From NCBI GenBank assembly GCA_017620135.1, contig JAFZQZ010000101.1:1-64000 (forward strand): 64,000 nucleotides of DNA, written 5' to 3'. Under the pieces are notes generated by a model that was not told the origin of the DNA, did no database searches, and worked only from the letters and a program-made list of their open reading frames with translations. Origin of the DNA: Bacillota bacterium (lineage in GTDB: Bacteria; Bacillota; Clostridia; Lachnospirales; Bianqueaceae). Both the position numbers and the translations under genes were made by a program. How positions within the stretch are numbered: the stretch's first letter is position 1; every line of letters begins with the position of its first letter. Shown here piece after piece: positions 32,886 through 41,751 of this stretch.

Positions 32886-35568
32886 ACCAGTTTTCTCCCG
32901 TATGAATATCCACGATCAGCGGAACAAGCAGCTTCGCGGCGCCTGTCATTTCCTCTTCCAGGATACGCGCGACCAGATCCTTCTCCGGCCGGTATACCTC
33001 GATCAGCAGCTCATCGTGTACCTGAACGATCAGACGGCTTCTCAGGCCTTCCTTTTTCATCCTGGCATATACACGGTTCATCGCGATTTTGATGATGTCC
33101 GCCGCCGTTCCCTGGATAGGCATGTTTTTCGCGACACGTTCTCCGAAGGAGCGCTGGACGAAATTCTTGGCCTTCAGTTCCTCGATCTGGCGGATCCGGC
33201 CGAATTTTGTTCTTCCGTAACCCGTCTGCCTCGCGCTCAGGACGCATTCGTCCAGGAATTTTTTGACCTTCGGGAAACGAATGAAATAGTGATCGATATA
33301 CGCCTGTGCTTCCTGTACGCTGATCCCAAGATCGGCGGAAAGGGAGAAAGCGCTGATCCCATAGATGATCCCGAAGTTGACTGCTTTCGCGCTGCTTCGC
33401 TGCTGCGGTGTGATCTCCTCATAGGGGATATGCAGCACCTGAGACGCCGTAAGCCGGTGAATATCGTCTCCTCTCACATAAGCGTCGATCAGGTTTTCAT
33501 CCTCGGACATATCCGCGAGAAGCCGAAGCTCGATCTGTGAATAGTCCGCGTCCATAAAGAAGTATTCCTCATCCGACGGCAGGAACGCTCTTCGAAGCGT
33601 TCTTCCCAGATCTTCCCGGATGGGTATGTTCTGCAGGTTCGGATCCGTACACGAAAGCCGGCCTGTCGCCGTGACCGCCTGCTGAAAACGCGGATGGATA
33701 TGTCCGTCCGCGCCTATAAAGGGCTTCAGCCCTTCCACATAGGTCGATTCCAGCTTGGAAAGCTGCCGGTACATCAGGATCTGTCCGATGATCGGATGGA
33801 CAGCCTTCAGAGATTCCAGCACATCCGCGGAGGTGGAATAACCGGATTTCGTTTTCTTTCCGGTCGGAAGTCCGAGTTTTTCAAAAAGGACCGTTCCCAG
33901 CTGTTTCGTCGAATTGATATTGAAGGGACCGTCCGCTATCTCATAGATGCTTTTCTGCAGTTCTTCGATCTTTGAACGCAGAAAAGAACCGATCTCTTCC
34001 AGGATACTGATCTCACAGCGGATCCCGTTTACTTCCATGGATGCCAGAACCTCGGTCAGCGGGATCTCGATCTGTTCATAGACTCCGGTAAGTCCCATCT
34101 TTTCAAGGTCTGCCCTGATCTTATCGTATGAGCTTAACAGTACTTTCGCGTACTGCCGGTGAAACGCGCTTCGTTCTTTCCCGGAGATCTCTTCCCAGGT
34201 CTTTTTCCTGACTCCCTGCCCCAGAAGATCGGACTCGGTCGGAATAAACTGATCCAGATAGGCTACCGATACCTCATCCACACTGTAACTGCCTTTTGTC
34301 GCGTTCAGCAGGTAGGAAGCCAGCATCAGATCATCCAGCGGGCCACGGATCGCTTCGCTGCCCGTCTCCAGCAGCCAGCGCTGGATCTTCTTGGCGTCAA
34401 AAGTGATCTTCCGGATATTCGGATCATGAAGGACCTTCAGGATCTCTTTCCGGCTGTTTTCAGAAAGGTCTTCCGTATAGACCTGTTTGTCCGCTGCGGC
34501 AAAAGCCAGACCAAGGATCTTCCCATCCCCGTTTGCTGCCGGATAAAGAGCAAGTTTCTTTTCGTCTGTCCTGCTCAGCAGTCCAAACAGTTCCCGGACC
34601 GCGGAAAGATCATCCGGTCCCTTTTCACCTTCTTCTGTCTGGACGGGAAGCGCTTCTTCCAGTCCCAGCTGGCCTTCCGGCTCTTCCTTATCCAATTCTT
34701 TGGTACCGATCCTGGCCAGAAGGCTTTTGAGTTCGAAACTGCGCAGTCCTTCGATAAACGGTCGGGTATGGAAGATATCCGGCGTCAGGGGCGTCACTTC
34801 TCCCGGATCCGGACAGTCGGTACGGATCGTCGCCAGGACCAGAGAAAGCCTTGCCTGCTCCTGGTATTCCTGAAGATTCTGTCCCGCCTTCGGCGGTTTG
34901 ATCTCCGACGCGTGAGCGATCGCGTTTTCCAGATCGCCATACGTACTGACGATTTTGGAAGCGGTTTTCTCACCGATCGAAGGAACGCCGGGAATATTGT
35001 CCGATGAGTCGCCCATCAGGGATTTCATCACCAGATACCCTGCCGGTCCGACCCCGTATTTTTCCATGACTTCAGCAGTGTGATAGACTTCTGTCTCGCT
35101 CCCGCCTTTTTTCGTCTTGGGAATGAGCAAGGTGATCCGATCATCCACCAGCTGCAGAAGATCCCGGTCGCCGCTGAGGATCATGACTTCATCCCCCTCG
35201 GCTCCATGTTTTTTGGAAATGGTCCCCAACACATCATCCGCTTCAAAGCCTTCTTTCGTCAGAAGCGTCAGACCTGCCTCTTTTAAGAGATCCTGCACAT
35301 AAGGGATCTGTTCCCTGAGTTCATCGGGAAAACCAGCGCGGTTTCCCTTATACTCCGGATACATCTCATGCCGGAAGGTAGGTGTTTTCAGATCGAAAGC
35401 GATCCCTACCGCATCCGGTTTTACATCATCGATGGTCCGGAAAAGTATGTTGAAAAAGCCCAGCACCGCGTTGGTGTGGAGCCCTTTGGTATTGGTCAGC
35501 AGCGGAAGTCCGTAAAAGGCCCTGTTCGCTATGGAATGGCCGTCGACCAGTAATATTTTTCGACTCAT
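32872..35568 (-). CDS. polA: DNA polymerase I
   Basis: The 898-residue enzyme has an N-terminal 5'-3' nuclease (about residues 1-290, DGHSIANRAFYGLP and the PGVPSIGEKTA helix-hairpin-helix), a middle 3'-5' exonuclease-like domain and a C-terminal family A polymerase with motif A DADYSQIELRLLA, motif B RSSAKAVNFGIIYG and motif C VQVHDELLIEV. The middle domain lacks the DxE catalytic pair (region around LALYPAANGDGKILGLAFA), so proofreading is probably absent, as in Bacillus PolA. It serves Okazaki-fragment maturation and repair. The start overlaps the stop of the MFS gene (ATGA). Confidence 0.96.
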   Translation of the reverse strand: MSRKILLVDGHSIANRAFYGLPLLTNTKGLHTNAVLGFFNILFRTIDDVKPDAVGIAFDLKTPTFRHEMYPEYKGNRAGFPDELREQIPYVQDLLKEAGLTLLTKEGFEADDVLGTISKKHGAEGDEVMILSGDRDLLQLVDDRITLLIPKTKKGGSETEVYHTAEVMEKYGVGPAGYLVMKSLMGDSSDNIPGVPSIGEKTASKIVSTYGDLENAIAHASEIKPPKAGQNLQEYQEQARLSLVLATIRTDCPDPGEVTPLTPDIFHTRPFIEGLRSFELKSLLARIGTKELDKEEPEGQLGLEEALPVQTEEGEKGPDDLSAVRELFGLLSRTDEKKLALYPAANGDGKILGLAFAAADKQVYTEDLSENSRKEILKVLHDPNIRKITFDAKKIQRWLLETGSEAIRGPLDDLMLASYLLNATKGSYSVDEVSVAYLDQFIPTESDLLGQGVRKKTWEEISGKERSAFHRQYAKVLLSSYDKIRADLEKMGLTGVYEQIEIPLTEVLASMEVNGIRCEISILEEIGSFLRSKIEELQKSIYEIADGPFNINSTKQLGTVLFEKLGLPTGKKTKSGYSTSADVLESLKAVHPIIGQILMYRQLSKLESTYVEGLKPFIGADGHIHPRFQQAVTATGRLSCTDPNLQNIPIREDLGRTLRRAFLPSDEEYFFMDADYSQIELRLLADMSEDENLIDAYVRGDDIHRLTASQVLHIPYEEITPQQRSSAKAVNFGIIYGISAFSLSADLGISVQEAQAYIDHYFIRFPKVKKFLDECVLSARQTGYGRTKFGRIRQIEELKAKNFVQRSFGERVAKNMPIQGTAADIIKIAMNRVYARMKKEGLRSRLIVQVHDELLIEVYRPEKDLVARILEEEMTGAAKLLVPLIVDIHTGENWYEAK

Positions 35569-36791
35569 GCTTCACTACTCTCTTTCTTTTTCAGCCGCGC
35601 CACGAACAGGAACAGTGTCAGCGGGAAGATGATCGCTACCGCAAGGCCGCAGCGAAGCGCCAGCTGGTCGGCCAGCAGCCCCATCCCGCCCTGGGGATAA
35701 GCGTCTACCACGATATTCGAAACGATGCCAGTCAGCCACGGTCCCAGGGAACAGCCGACGTCTCCGCCCAGGGCCAGCATGGCGAACAGTTTGGTCCCGC
35801 CTTCCGGAACTGCCTGGCTGGACAGTACCAGCGTGCCGGGCCACATCATGGAAACGGAAAGGCCGCAAAGACCTACACCCGCAAGCGAAAGGACCGGCCA
35901 GGGAGAAAAGATCGTCAGAAGATAACTGGCAATGCAAAGCAGCGAAAGGATCCTCAGCGCGCGGCCAAGATCGATCTTCTCGCCGCGAATGCCGTAGTAT
36001 ACACGCCCCAGGCCCATCATGAGCGCAAAGAAGCAGGGACCTGCGATATCGCCTATTGTCTTGCTGATCCCAAGGCCTTTCTGCGCGAAAAGAGAAGCCC
36101 ACTGTGCCAGCGCCAGCTCTGAAGCGCCGGAGGCGATCATTACGATCATGGCGATCCAGAAAAGGCCCATTCCGGCCAGATGTACGCCTCCATTCTCATT
36201 ACCGCTGACCATCGGAGGAAACGGACAGATGGTATACAGAATGAAGTTCGCGATGGGAACGATCATCCAGAAGACCATGATCCACTGCCAGTGATCCTGT
36301 CCAAACAGTTTCAGCAGCAGCGTACTGATCAGGACTGAACCGAGAACGCCCCAGCAGTAGAACGAATGCAGAAAAGCCATGGACGAACCTTTATTGTCCG
36401 AAGGGATCGCGTCATTGACCGGGGATACCATCACTTCGATGATCCCGGAGGAAGTCGAATAAAACAGACAGCCGAGGATCAGTCCGGCAAATACATGGCG
36501 GGGAAACAGTACCGGCGACAATGACAGAAGCGCGTATCCGGCAACGGACAACACACCGCAGGAGCGAAGCAGCGCGCGGATATTCAGTCTGTGGGAGATC
36601 CTGGCCAGCAGGAAATCCACGATGATCTGAAGAACGAACGTCATCAGTACGAGGAAACCCAGTTCGGCATACGTGATCCCGAAGCGGTCCTGGAAAATGA
36701 TGAACAGTACAGGCGGAACATTGGCCGTGATCGCCTGCATGATCGAGCCGGTATATCCGGCCAGACGGGTGATCTGATAGTTTTTTGTCAT
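35565..36791 (-). CDS. Major facilitator superfamily transporter
   Basis: From MTKNYQITRLAGYTGS (ATG at 36791) this is a 408-residue protein with about 12 hydrophobic segments, for example the helix beginning ITYAELGFLVLMTFVLQIIV and LLRSCGVLSVAGYALLSL. The overall pattern resembles the FucP/sugar-type or generic MFS groups, but no diagnostic motif fixes a substrate. The frame extends 35 codons upstream into the tRNA terminator, which is not plausible as coding. It lies between tRNA-Leu(CAA) and polA and overlaps polA by four bases, so polA translation may depend on it. The ribosome site (AAGGAAGACAGAGC) is weak. Confidence 0.85.
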   Translation of the reverse strand: MTKNYQITRLAGYTGSIMQAITANVPPVLFIIFQDRFGITYAELGFLVLMTFVLQIIVDFLLARISHRLNIRALLRSCGVLSVAGYALLSLSPVLFPRHVFAGLILGCLFYSTSSGIIEVMVSPVNDAIPSDNKGSSMAFLHSFYCWGVLGSVLISTLLLKLFGQDHWQWIMVFWMIVPIANFILYTICPFPPMVSGNENGGVHLAGMGLFWIAMIVMIASGASELALAQWASLFAQKGLGISKTIGDIAGPCFFALMMGLGRVYYGIRGEKIDLGRALRILSLLCIASYLLTIFSPWPVLSLAGVGLCGLSVSMMWPGTLVLSSQAVPEGGTKLFAMLALGGDVGCSLGPWLTGIVSNIVVDAYPQGGMGLLADQLALRCGLAVAIIFPLTLFLFVARLKKKESSEA

Positions 36792-36813
36792 CTGCTCTGT
36801 CTTCCTTAAAATG

Positions 36814-36850
36814 AAAAAACCGCAGGCTGCAGACGAGTCGCAGGCTGCGG
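36814..36850 (-). terminator. Terminator after tRNA-Leu(CAA)
   Basis: On the minus strand CCGCAG (36845-36850) pairs with CTGCGG (36820-36825), followed by TTTTTT. The loop repeats GCAGCCTGC, so alternative pairings exist. It lies between the tRNA and the MFS gene, which then needs readthrough or an unseen promoter. Confidence 0.75.
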
Positions 36851-36855
36851 GGTCA

Positions 36856-36939
36856 TGCCGGTGGTGGGACTCGAACCCACACGATGTCGCCATCAACGGA
36901 TTTTGAGTCCGTCACGTCTGCCAATTCCATCACACCGAC
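36856..36939 (-). tRNA. tRNA-Leu, anticodon CAA
   Basis: On the minus strand the acceptor arms GTCGGTG and CACCGGC pair (one G-T), with discriminator A at 36856. The anticodon stem ACGGA/TCCGT encloses CTCAAAA, giving anticodon CAA (36903-36905). A long variable arm and a TTCGAGT T loop in the stem GTGGG/CCCAC identify a class II Leu tRNA. CCA is not encoded. Confidence 0.96.
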
Positions 36940-36954
36940 ATACTACAGATTCAT

Positions 36955-36984
36955 ATTTTAACATAATTCATAAGAAAGTGTCAA
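36955..36984 (-). promoter_or_regulatory. Promoter of tRNA-Leu(CAA)
   Basis: On the minus strand a consensus TTGACA (36979-36984) is followed after 18 bases by TAAAAT (36955-36960) with an extended TG element. It ends 15 bases before the tRNA 5' end. Confidence 0.78.
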
Positions 36985-37016
36985 CTGTTTTTGCGGTTTT
37001 TCACCATGTTTCCCTC

Positions 37017-37045
37017 TTGCCTGGATCATCTGTTTGTGGTATAAT
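37017..37045 (+). promoter_or_regulatory. Promoter of the S1-domain gene
   Basis: TTGCCT (37017-37022) and TATAAT (37040-37045) are 17 bases apart, with TG one base before the -10. Transcription should begin near 37052, giving a leader of nearly 130 bases. Confidence 0.78.
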
Positions 37046-37051
37046 AGTCAG

Positions 37052-37179
37052 GATTTTTATGTCGGCTGCCGTCCTGTTCCTTACACATAAGGATAGATGG
37101 CCGGAAGAACTGATAAAGAGCTCTTCCCGCTGTTCCCGCTGTGCCTGGAACTGACCGGAAGCCAGATGGAGGTACTGTT
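37052..37179 (+). other. Long 5' leader of the S1-domain gene with a 31-codon frame
   Basis: Between the predicted start point and the gene lie about 128 bases. They contain an open frame of 31 codons starting ATG at 37059 (MSAAVLFLTHKDRW...) and stopping at 37154, only about seven bases after the presumed transcript start, plus a palindrome AAGAGCTCTT and repeated CCGCTGT. No known riboswitch pattern is recognised. It could be a translated leader, an RNA-regulatory region or simply untranslated spacer. Confidence 0.35.
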
Positions 37180-37608
37180 ATGAGTGTAGAAGTCGGACAG
37201 GTTTGTAAAGGTAAAGTCACAGGTATTCAGTCCTTTGGTGCTTTTGTCGCGTTAGAAGGCGAAGCAGGTACTCAGGGTCTGGTTCATATTTCCGAAGTAT
37301 CCAACACTTATGTCAAAGATATCAACGAATTCCTTACCGTCGGTCAGGAAGTTGAAGTTAAGGTCATTAAGCTTGATGAAGCCAGCAAAAAGATCTCCCT
37401 TTCCATCCGCGCGCTGATGCCCAACCCGGAAGGAAACAAGGCTCCCCGCCGCGAAAAGAATGCCGGCGGCGAAGGTGCTCCCCGCCGCAGAAGAGACGGA
37501 AAGAAAGGTAATTCCCGTCAGAATCCCGGTATGTCCTACAAATCCGATCCCGATCTTGACGGCGGCTATACGCTGATGGCCGACAAGTTCAAAGATCTCG
37601 GCCTTTGA
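37180..37608 (+). CDS. S1 RNA-binding domain protein (general stress protein 13-like)
   Basis: From MSVEVGQVCKGKVTGIQSFG (ATG at 37180 behind GGAGG) the protein has 142 residues. Residues 1-72 form one S1 domain with the standard GAFVAL, GLVHISEVSNTYVKDI and GQEVEVKVIKLDEASKKISLSIRAL elements. The rest is a basic, Gly/Arg/Lys-rich disordered tail and a short C-terminal ADKFKDLGL segment. Similar one-S1 proteins in Firmicutes (YugI/GSP13 type) bind the 30S subunit or RNA; the precise role is not established. It is monocistronic, between its own promoter and a terminator shared with the convergent HD-domain gene. Confidence 0.88.
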   Translation: MSVEVGQVCKGKVTGIQSFGAFVALEGEAGTQGLVHISEVSNTYVKDINEFLTVGQEVEVKVIKLDEASKKISLSIRALMPNPEGNKAPRREKNAGGEGAPRRRRDGKKGNSRQNPGMSYKSDPDLDGGYTLMADKFKDLGL

Positions 37609-37626
37609 TCCATTCTTCAAAACAAG

Positions 37627-37656
37627 AATCCTCCCTTTTTCGGGGAGGATTTTTTA
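37627..37656 (+). terminator. Terminator between the S1-domain and HD-domain genes
   Basis: AATCCTCCC and GGGAGGATT pair across a short T-rich loop and are followed by a T-run on the plus strand; the preceding A-rich bases give a weaker T-run on the minus strand. It probably serves both convergent genes, and its 3' end touches the HD gene stop codon. Confidence 0.85.
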
Positions 37657-38286
37657 TGCTTCCTTGCTTTCTGTCGGAACCGCACTGACACGGTCAGGTC
37701 CGAAGATCTTTTCGATGAGGTCAGAATATTCTTTCCAGGCATCCGTTCCTTTCAGACCGATATACTGATCTCTCATGGAACGATAATACCATCCGTGATC
37801 TTTTTTCTCCTGGACATTGAACCGGGAGAAAACGTCATCTCCGATCGTCTGATAATCAGCCCAGATCGAACGAAGGTTGGAAAGTTTGTCCGCCAGTGAG
37901 ATCAGTTTCGCTTCCTTCCCTGCTCCCGCGATCTTCTCGATCGCTTCTTCCTTTCTGAGACGCCAGGTATCGGAAGCAGGTTTTTCACGTCGTTTGTTCT
38001 CGCTTTCATCACTGACCAAATCAGCGACGTAAACACCAAACATACGGGCGATATCATTCAGCTTCACATACGTATCTTCCACGACATCGTGCAGCAGGGC
38101 CGCGACGATCACACTGGGGACCGTACTCATACTGGAGACGATCTCCGCGACTTCGATGGGGTGCTGGATATAAGGAGTGGTACCGTCTTTTCGTTTCTGT
38201 CCGCGGTGAGCACGGATCGCGAACCAATAAGCCCGATCGACTTCCGGGTACATCCGGCGAAGCTCGTTGATATTCTTCCCCTGCAC
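37654..38286 (-). CDS. Stand-alone HD-domain protein, probable (p)ppGpp hydrolase (SpoT/Mesh1-like)
   Basis: The protein (about 210 residues) is an HD phosphohydrolase with the RelA/SpoT hydrolase features: RAHRGQKRKDGTTPYIQHPIEVAEIV, ALLHDVVEDT (HD and ED motifs) and LADKLSNLRSI, with no synthetase or TGS domain. Stand-alone forms of this type can remove (p)ppGpp or dephosphorylate other nucleotides. An ATG at 38292 directly abuts AAGGAG; a GTG six bases on (38286) has proper spacing and is taken as the start. It is transcribed alone from a promoter behind icd and ends at the terminator shared with the S1-domain gene. Exact substrate is inferred. Confidence 0.82.
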   Translation of the reverse strand: MQGKNINELRRMYPEVDRAYWFAIRAHRGQKRKDGTTPYIQHPIEVAEIVSSMSTVPSVIVAALLHDVVEDTYVKLNDIARMFGVYVADLVSDESENKRREKPASDTWRLRKEEAIEKIAGAGKEAKLISLADKLSNLRSIWADYQTIGDDVFSRFNVQEKKDHGWYYRSMRDQYIGLKGTDAWKEYSDLIEKIFGPDRVSAVPTESKEA

Positions 38287-38351
38287 GTTCATCTCCTTCC
38301 CGACAAAGAAATACTTCTTTGATGATTACCAACCATGTCAACTTTGTCATG

Positions 38352-38380
38352 ATTATAACATATTTCTCGTCAGGAAGAAA
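38352..38380 (-). promoter_or_regulatory. Candidate promoter of the HD-domain gene
   Basis: On the minus strand TATAAT (38352-38357) is preceded after 17 bases by TTTCTT (38375-38380), a weak -35. It lies between icd and the HD gene; no clear terminator for icd is seen before it. Confidence 0.5.
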
Positions 38381-38397
38381 CCGGTTTTTTATTATTT

Positions 38398-39606
38398 TTA
38401 AAGGGTTTTATCGAGTTCCGCGCGTATTTCTGACAGAAATTCATCTGTCAGAACTTCGCTGCTGACCTTCGCAGGATCAGCCAGAAGTACGAGATCTTTC
38501 GTCATGACGCCTCTGTCCAGAACGCTCAGACAGGCCTCTTCAAGCTTGTCGCCAAACGACATAAGTTCACGATTCCCATCCATCTCTCCGCGCTTTCTTA
38601 GAGCACCGCTCCAGGCAAAGATCGTAGCCATGGGATTGGTCGATGTCGCTTCTCCTTTGAGATAGCGGTAATAATGCCTGGTGACCGTTCCGTGAGACGC
38701 TTCGTATTCATAGACGCCGTCCGGCGAAACGAGAACGGAAGTCATCATCGCCAGTGAACCGAAAGCGGTCGCGACCATATCGCTCATCACATCCCCGTCA
38801 TAATTCTTGCATGCCCAGATAAAGCCGCCTTTGGAACGCATGACTCTCGCCACGGCGTCGTCGATCAGCGTATAAAAGTATGTGATCCCCGCCTGTTCGA
38901 ACCGGTCCCGGTACTCCTCAAACACGTTCCCGATGATCTCACGGAAAGCGCCGTCATATGTTTTGGAGATCGTATCCTTGGCGCCGAACCAGACATCCTG
39001 TCCTACCGAAAGCGCGTAGGTAAAGACAGCGTGCGCGTAAGAACGAATGGATGACTCTTTGTTGTGTACGCCCTGAAAAACGCCCGGACCGTCCAGCTTC
39101 GCGACGGTTTTTCTGACTACCTGCCCGCTTTCACCGGTGAAGATCAGTTCACAGACGCCGGCTTCCTCTGTACGGATCTCAACGTTCTTATAGACATCCC
39201 CGTAGGCATGACGGGCGATCGTGATCGGCTTTTCCCAGCTTCTCACCGCCGGTTTGATCGCGTCGATCACGATAGGCGTACGGAAGACGGTCCCGTCCAG
39301 CATGGCACGGATCGTGCCGTTGGGACTTTTCCACATCTGATGAAGGTTGTATTCTTCTACCCGCTGCTGATTGGGCGTGATCGTCGCGCACTTGACGGCT
39401 ACGCCGTACTTTTTCGTGGCGTTCGCCGCGTCCACGGTGACCTGATCTTCTGTCTCATCGCGATGAACAAGGCCGAGATCATAATACTCTGTCTTCAGAT
39501 CGACAAACGGAAGGATCAGTTCCTCCTTGATCTTCTTCCAGAGGATGCGTGTCATCTCGTCTCCATCCATCTCTACGAGCGGTATCGTCATGTTGATCTT
39601 ATGCAT
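38398..39606 (-). CDS. icd: Isocitrate dehydrogenase (NADP-type, eukaryote-like subgroup)
   Basis: The 402-residue protein converts isocitrate to 2-oxoglutarate. It shows the subgroup II pattern MTIPLVEMDGDEMTRILWKKIKEELILP, the substrate-binding WKSPNGTIRAMLDGTVFRTPI, the metal-binding region VARVMRSKGGFIWACKNYDGDVMSDMVATAFGS and HGTVTRHY with SGALRKRGEMD near the end. The DGTVFR and GTVTRHY pattern matches NADP-dependent type II enzymes. It overlaps the end of the hydratase gene by eight bases and closes the citrate synthase-regulator-hydratase-icd unit, i.e. the oxidative branch that makes 2-oxoglutarate for glutamate. Confidence 0.94.
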   Translation of the reverse strand: MHKINMTIPLVEMDGDEMTRILWKKIKEELILPFVDLKTEYYDLGLVHRDETEDQVTVDAANATKKYGVAVKCATITPNQQRVEEYNLHQMWKSPNGTIRAMLDGTVFRTPIVIDAIKPAVRSWEKPITIARHAYGDVYKNVEIRTEEAGVCELIFTGESGQVVRKTVAKLDGPGVFQGVHNKESSIRSYAHAVFTYALSVGQDVWFGAKDTISKTYDGAFREIIGNVFEEYRDRFEQAGITYFYTLIDDAVARVMRSKGGFIWACKNYDGDVMSDMVATAFGSLAMMTSVLVSPDGVYEYEASHGTVTRHYYRYLKGEATSTNPMATIFAWSGALRKRGEMDGNRELMSFGDKLEEACLSVLDRGVMTKDLVLLADPAKVSSEVLTDEFLSEIRAELDKTL

Positions 39607-41740
39607 TGTCTTTTCCTCGTTTCGCGTAGTAATTCATCAGACAGCCGAGAAGCAGGATCTCCCGCTCGGTATCGGTCAGTCCTTTCATCTGAAGATGCAG
39701 CGCTTTGGCCGGATCCTGATCGATATAACCGGTGATTTCTTCTTTCCCTTCAGCCAGCGCTTTTCTGATCCCCGGAATATAGACCGTCTGACCGGTCTCG
39801 GCCGGAAAATCGGATACGGTAAATGGGATCATGCCCCAGTTGATACAATTCGAACGATACCGTTTGGTCGCGTACTCGATCGCGAAATTACAGCTGCCGC
39901 CCAGTACCCGCTGACAGGAGGCTGCCTGTTCTCTCGCGGAGCCGTCGCCGGGCTTCACAGCAAAGATCGCGGAACCGATGCTCGTCTTTTCACCTGAGAG
40001 GCCGAAGTCTTCCGGCCGCTCTTTGGCCGCCGCTTTCGCACGGCTGACATAGAGCGGCTCTCTTCTCGAAAGCGTAAACTCCGAAAGCCTGAGCGGATTG
40101 GAGCGGTAGGAAGATGTTTCCCCGGACGGTATCAGTTCATCCGTTGTCGTGACCGGATCACGGATCACCGCGCACAGTTTCACCAGAAGATCGTCTTTCA
40201 GCGCTTCCATATGGGGCCAGTCGGTGATATTCGGTCCCAGGATCAGCGGCTCTTCCTCATGCGGATCTCCATATCCCTGGTAGACCCGTTTTTCATATAT
40301 GCCCGGATAAAAATGATAAGGCTTCTTCTCCGTGGTATAATCCAGTTCATCCGCTCCGGTGAGGATCCCTCCCATGGCAGCGGTCGCCGCGATGGATCGG
40401 GCATCCATCAGCGCGACGTAGGCTTTCTGCCCTTCTCCCGGTTTGGATCCTTCCCGGTTCGGGAAGTTCCGCGTCGTATGGCGGATCGAAAAGCCTTCAT
40501 TGGAAGGGACATCTCCGGCGCCGAAGCAGGGCCCGCAGAAACAGGGCTTGACCACCGCTCCGGACTCCAGCAGGGAAGTCAGCACTCCGTTTTCCGCCAG
40601 GGCGTGCTGAACAGGCGTCGATGCCGGATAGACCGAGAGCGAGAAGATCCCCTGCCCGATGGATCCTTTTTGCAGGATCTCATTCGCTTCTTCCAGGTTT
40701 TCGTAAAGGCCGCCGGCACATCCGGCGATCACTCCCTGGGTAACACGGATCTTTCCGTCTTTTATCATATCCGACAGACCGATCGGATCCAGATAACGGT
40801 GCGGATCTTCTTTCAGTTCGCGGATCGGGACCGCATTGGAGGGATGGAACGGAAGCGCGATCATCGGTTCGATCTCAGAAAGATCAAGTTCGATGAAATG
40901 ATCGTAGCAGGCTCCCTCCAGCGGCTTCATCGGCTGATAATCCTCTTCCCTGCCGTGATTCTGATAGAACGCGCGAATTACCTCATCGGTCTCCCAGATG
41001 GAAGACAGACAAGCGGTTTCCGTCGTCATCACATCGATGCCGATCCGCTGATCGGCAGACAGTTCATGGATCCCTTCACCGGCAAATTCAAGGATATGGT
41101 TTTTGACGGTACCGAAAACATCCCGGCAGAGGGTCAGCGCCACATCATGCGGACCGACGCCTTTCTTCAGGGAGCCGGTCACATGGATCAGGGTCACTTC
41201 CGGAAGCGGAATATCGTAGGTCTGATCCAGCAGCTGCTTCACGAGTTCCGGACCGCCTTCCCCGATCCCCATCGTCCCGTACGCGCCGTACCTTGTATGG
41301 GAGTCGGATCCCAGGATCATACGGCCGCATCCTGTCATCATCTCCCTCGCGTACTGATGGATGACCGCCTGATTGGCCGGCACATAGATCCCGCCGTATT
41401 TACGAGCCGCGGAAAGGCCGAATACATGGTCGTCCTCATTGATCGTCCCGCCGACCGCGCACAGGCTGTTATGGCAGTTCGTCAGCGCGTAGGGAAGATG
41501 AAAGGACTTCATTCCGCTCGCTCTGGCCGTCTGGATGATACCGACATAGGTGATGTCGTGAGAGATCAGGGCTTCAAACCGAAGATGCAGCATCCCTTCT
41601 TCTTTTGGTACTTCCGCACTTTCATGGGCGCGCAGGATCCGGTACGCCATCGTTTTTTCGCGGCCTTCTCCGACCATATCGGAAGAGATCCTTTTTACCG
41701 TACCGTTTGAATACATACACGGTTCTTGATAGTACTTCAT
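39599..41740 (-). CDS. Aconitase-family hydratase
   Basis: The 713-residue protein has the aconitase fold and ligands: GSDSHTRYGAYG, the first iron-sulfur Cys in VIAGCAGG, the CxxC pair in CFCGPCFGAGD, TRNFPNREGS in the active site, and a C-terminal swivel domain (KTSIGSAIFAVKPGDGSAREQ to about residue 700). It differs from AcnA and AcnB and belongs to the group usually annotated hydratase (YbhJ-like). Between a Re-citrate synthase-like gene and icd, the natural job is citrate to isocitrate. The ATG at 41740 follows GAGAGG; it overlaps icd. A second ATG eight codons in is possible. Confidence 0.88.
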   Translation of the reverse strand: MKYYQEPCMYSNGTVKRISSDMVGEGREKTMAYRILRAHESAEVPKEEGMLHLRFEALISHDITYVGIIQTARASGMKSFHLPYALTNCHNSLCAVGGTINEDDHVFGLSAARKYGGIYVPANQAVIHQYAREMMTGCGRMILGSDSHTRYGAYGTMGIGEGGPELVKQLLDQTYDIPLPEVTLIHVTGSLKKGVGPHDVALTLCRDVFGTVKNHILEFAGEGIHELSADQRIGIDVMTTETACLSSIWETDEVIRAFYQNHGREEDYQPMKPLEGACYDHFIELDLSEIEPMIALPFHPSNAVPIRELKEDPHRYLDPIGLSDMIKDGKIRVTQGVIAGCAGGLYENLEEANEILQKGSIGQGIFSLSVYPASTPVQHALAENGVLTSLLESGAVVKPCFCGPCFGAGDVPSNEGFSIRHTTRNFPNREGSKPGEGQKAYVALMDARSIAATAAMGGILTGADELDYTTEKKPYHFYPGIYEKRVYQGYGDPHEEEPLILGPNITDWPHMEALKDDLLVKLCAVIRDPVTTTDELIPSGETSSYRSNPLRLSEFTLSRREPLYVSRAKAAAKERPEDFGLSGEKTSIGSAIFAVKPGDGSAREQAASCQRVLGGSCNFAIEYATKRYRSNCINWGMIPFTVSDFPAETGQTVYIPGIRKALAEGKEEITGYIDQDPAKALHLQMKGLTDTEREILLLGCLMNYYAKRGKDNA

Positions 41741-41751
41741 CTCTATACCTC

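Noticed and set aside
40211-41710. A 499-codon plus-strand open frame opposite the aconitase-family gene
   Set aside because: It lies antisense to a clearly conserved protein, shows no domain and no ribosome site. Long antisense frames are common opposite high-bias coding sequence.
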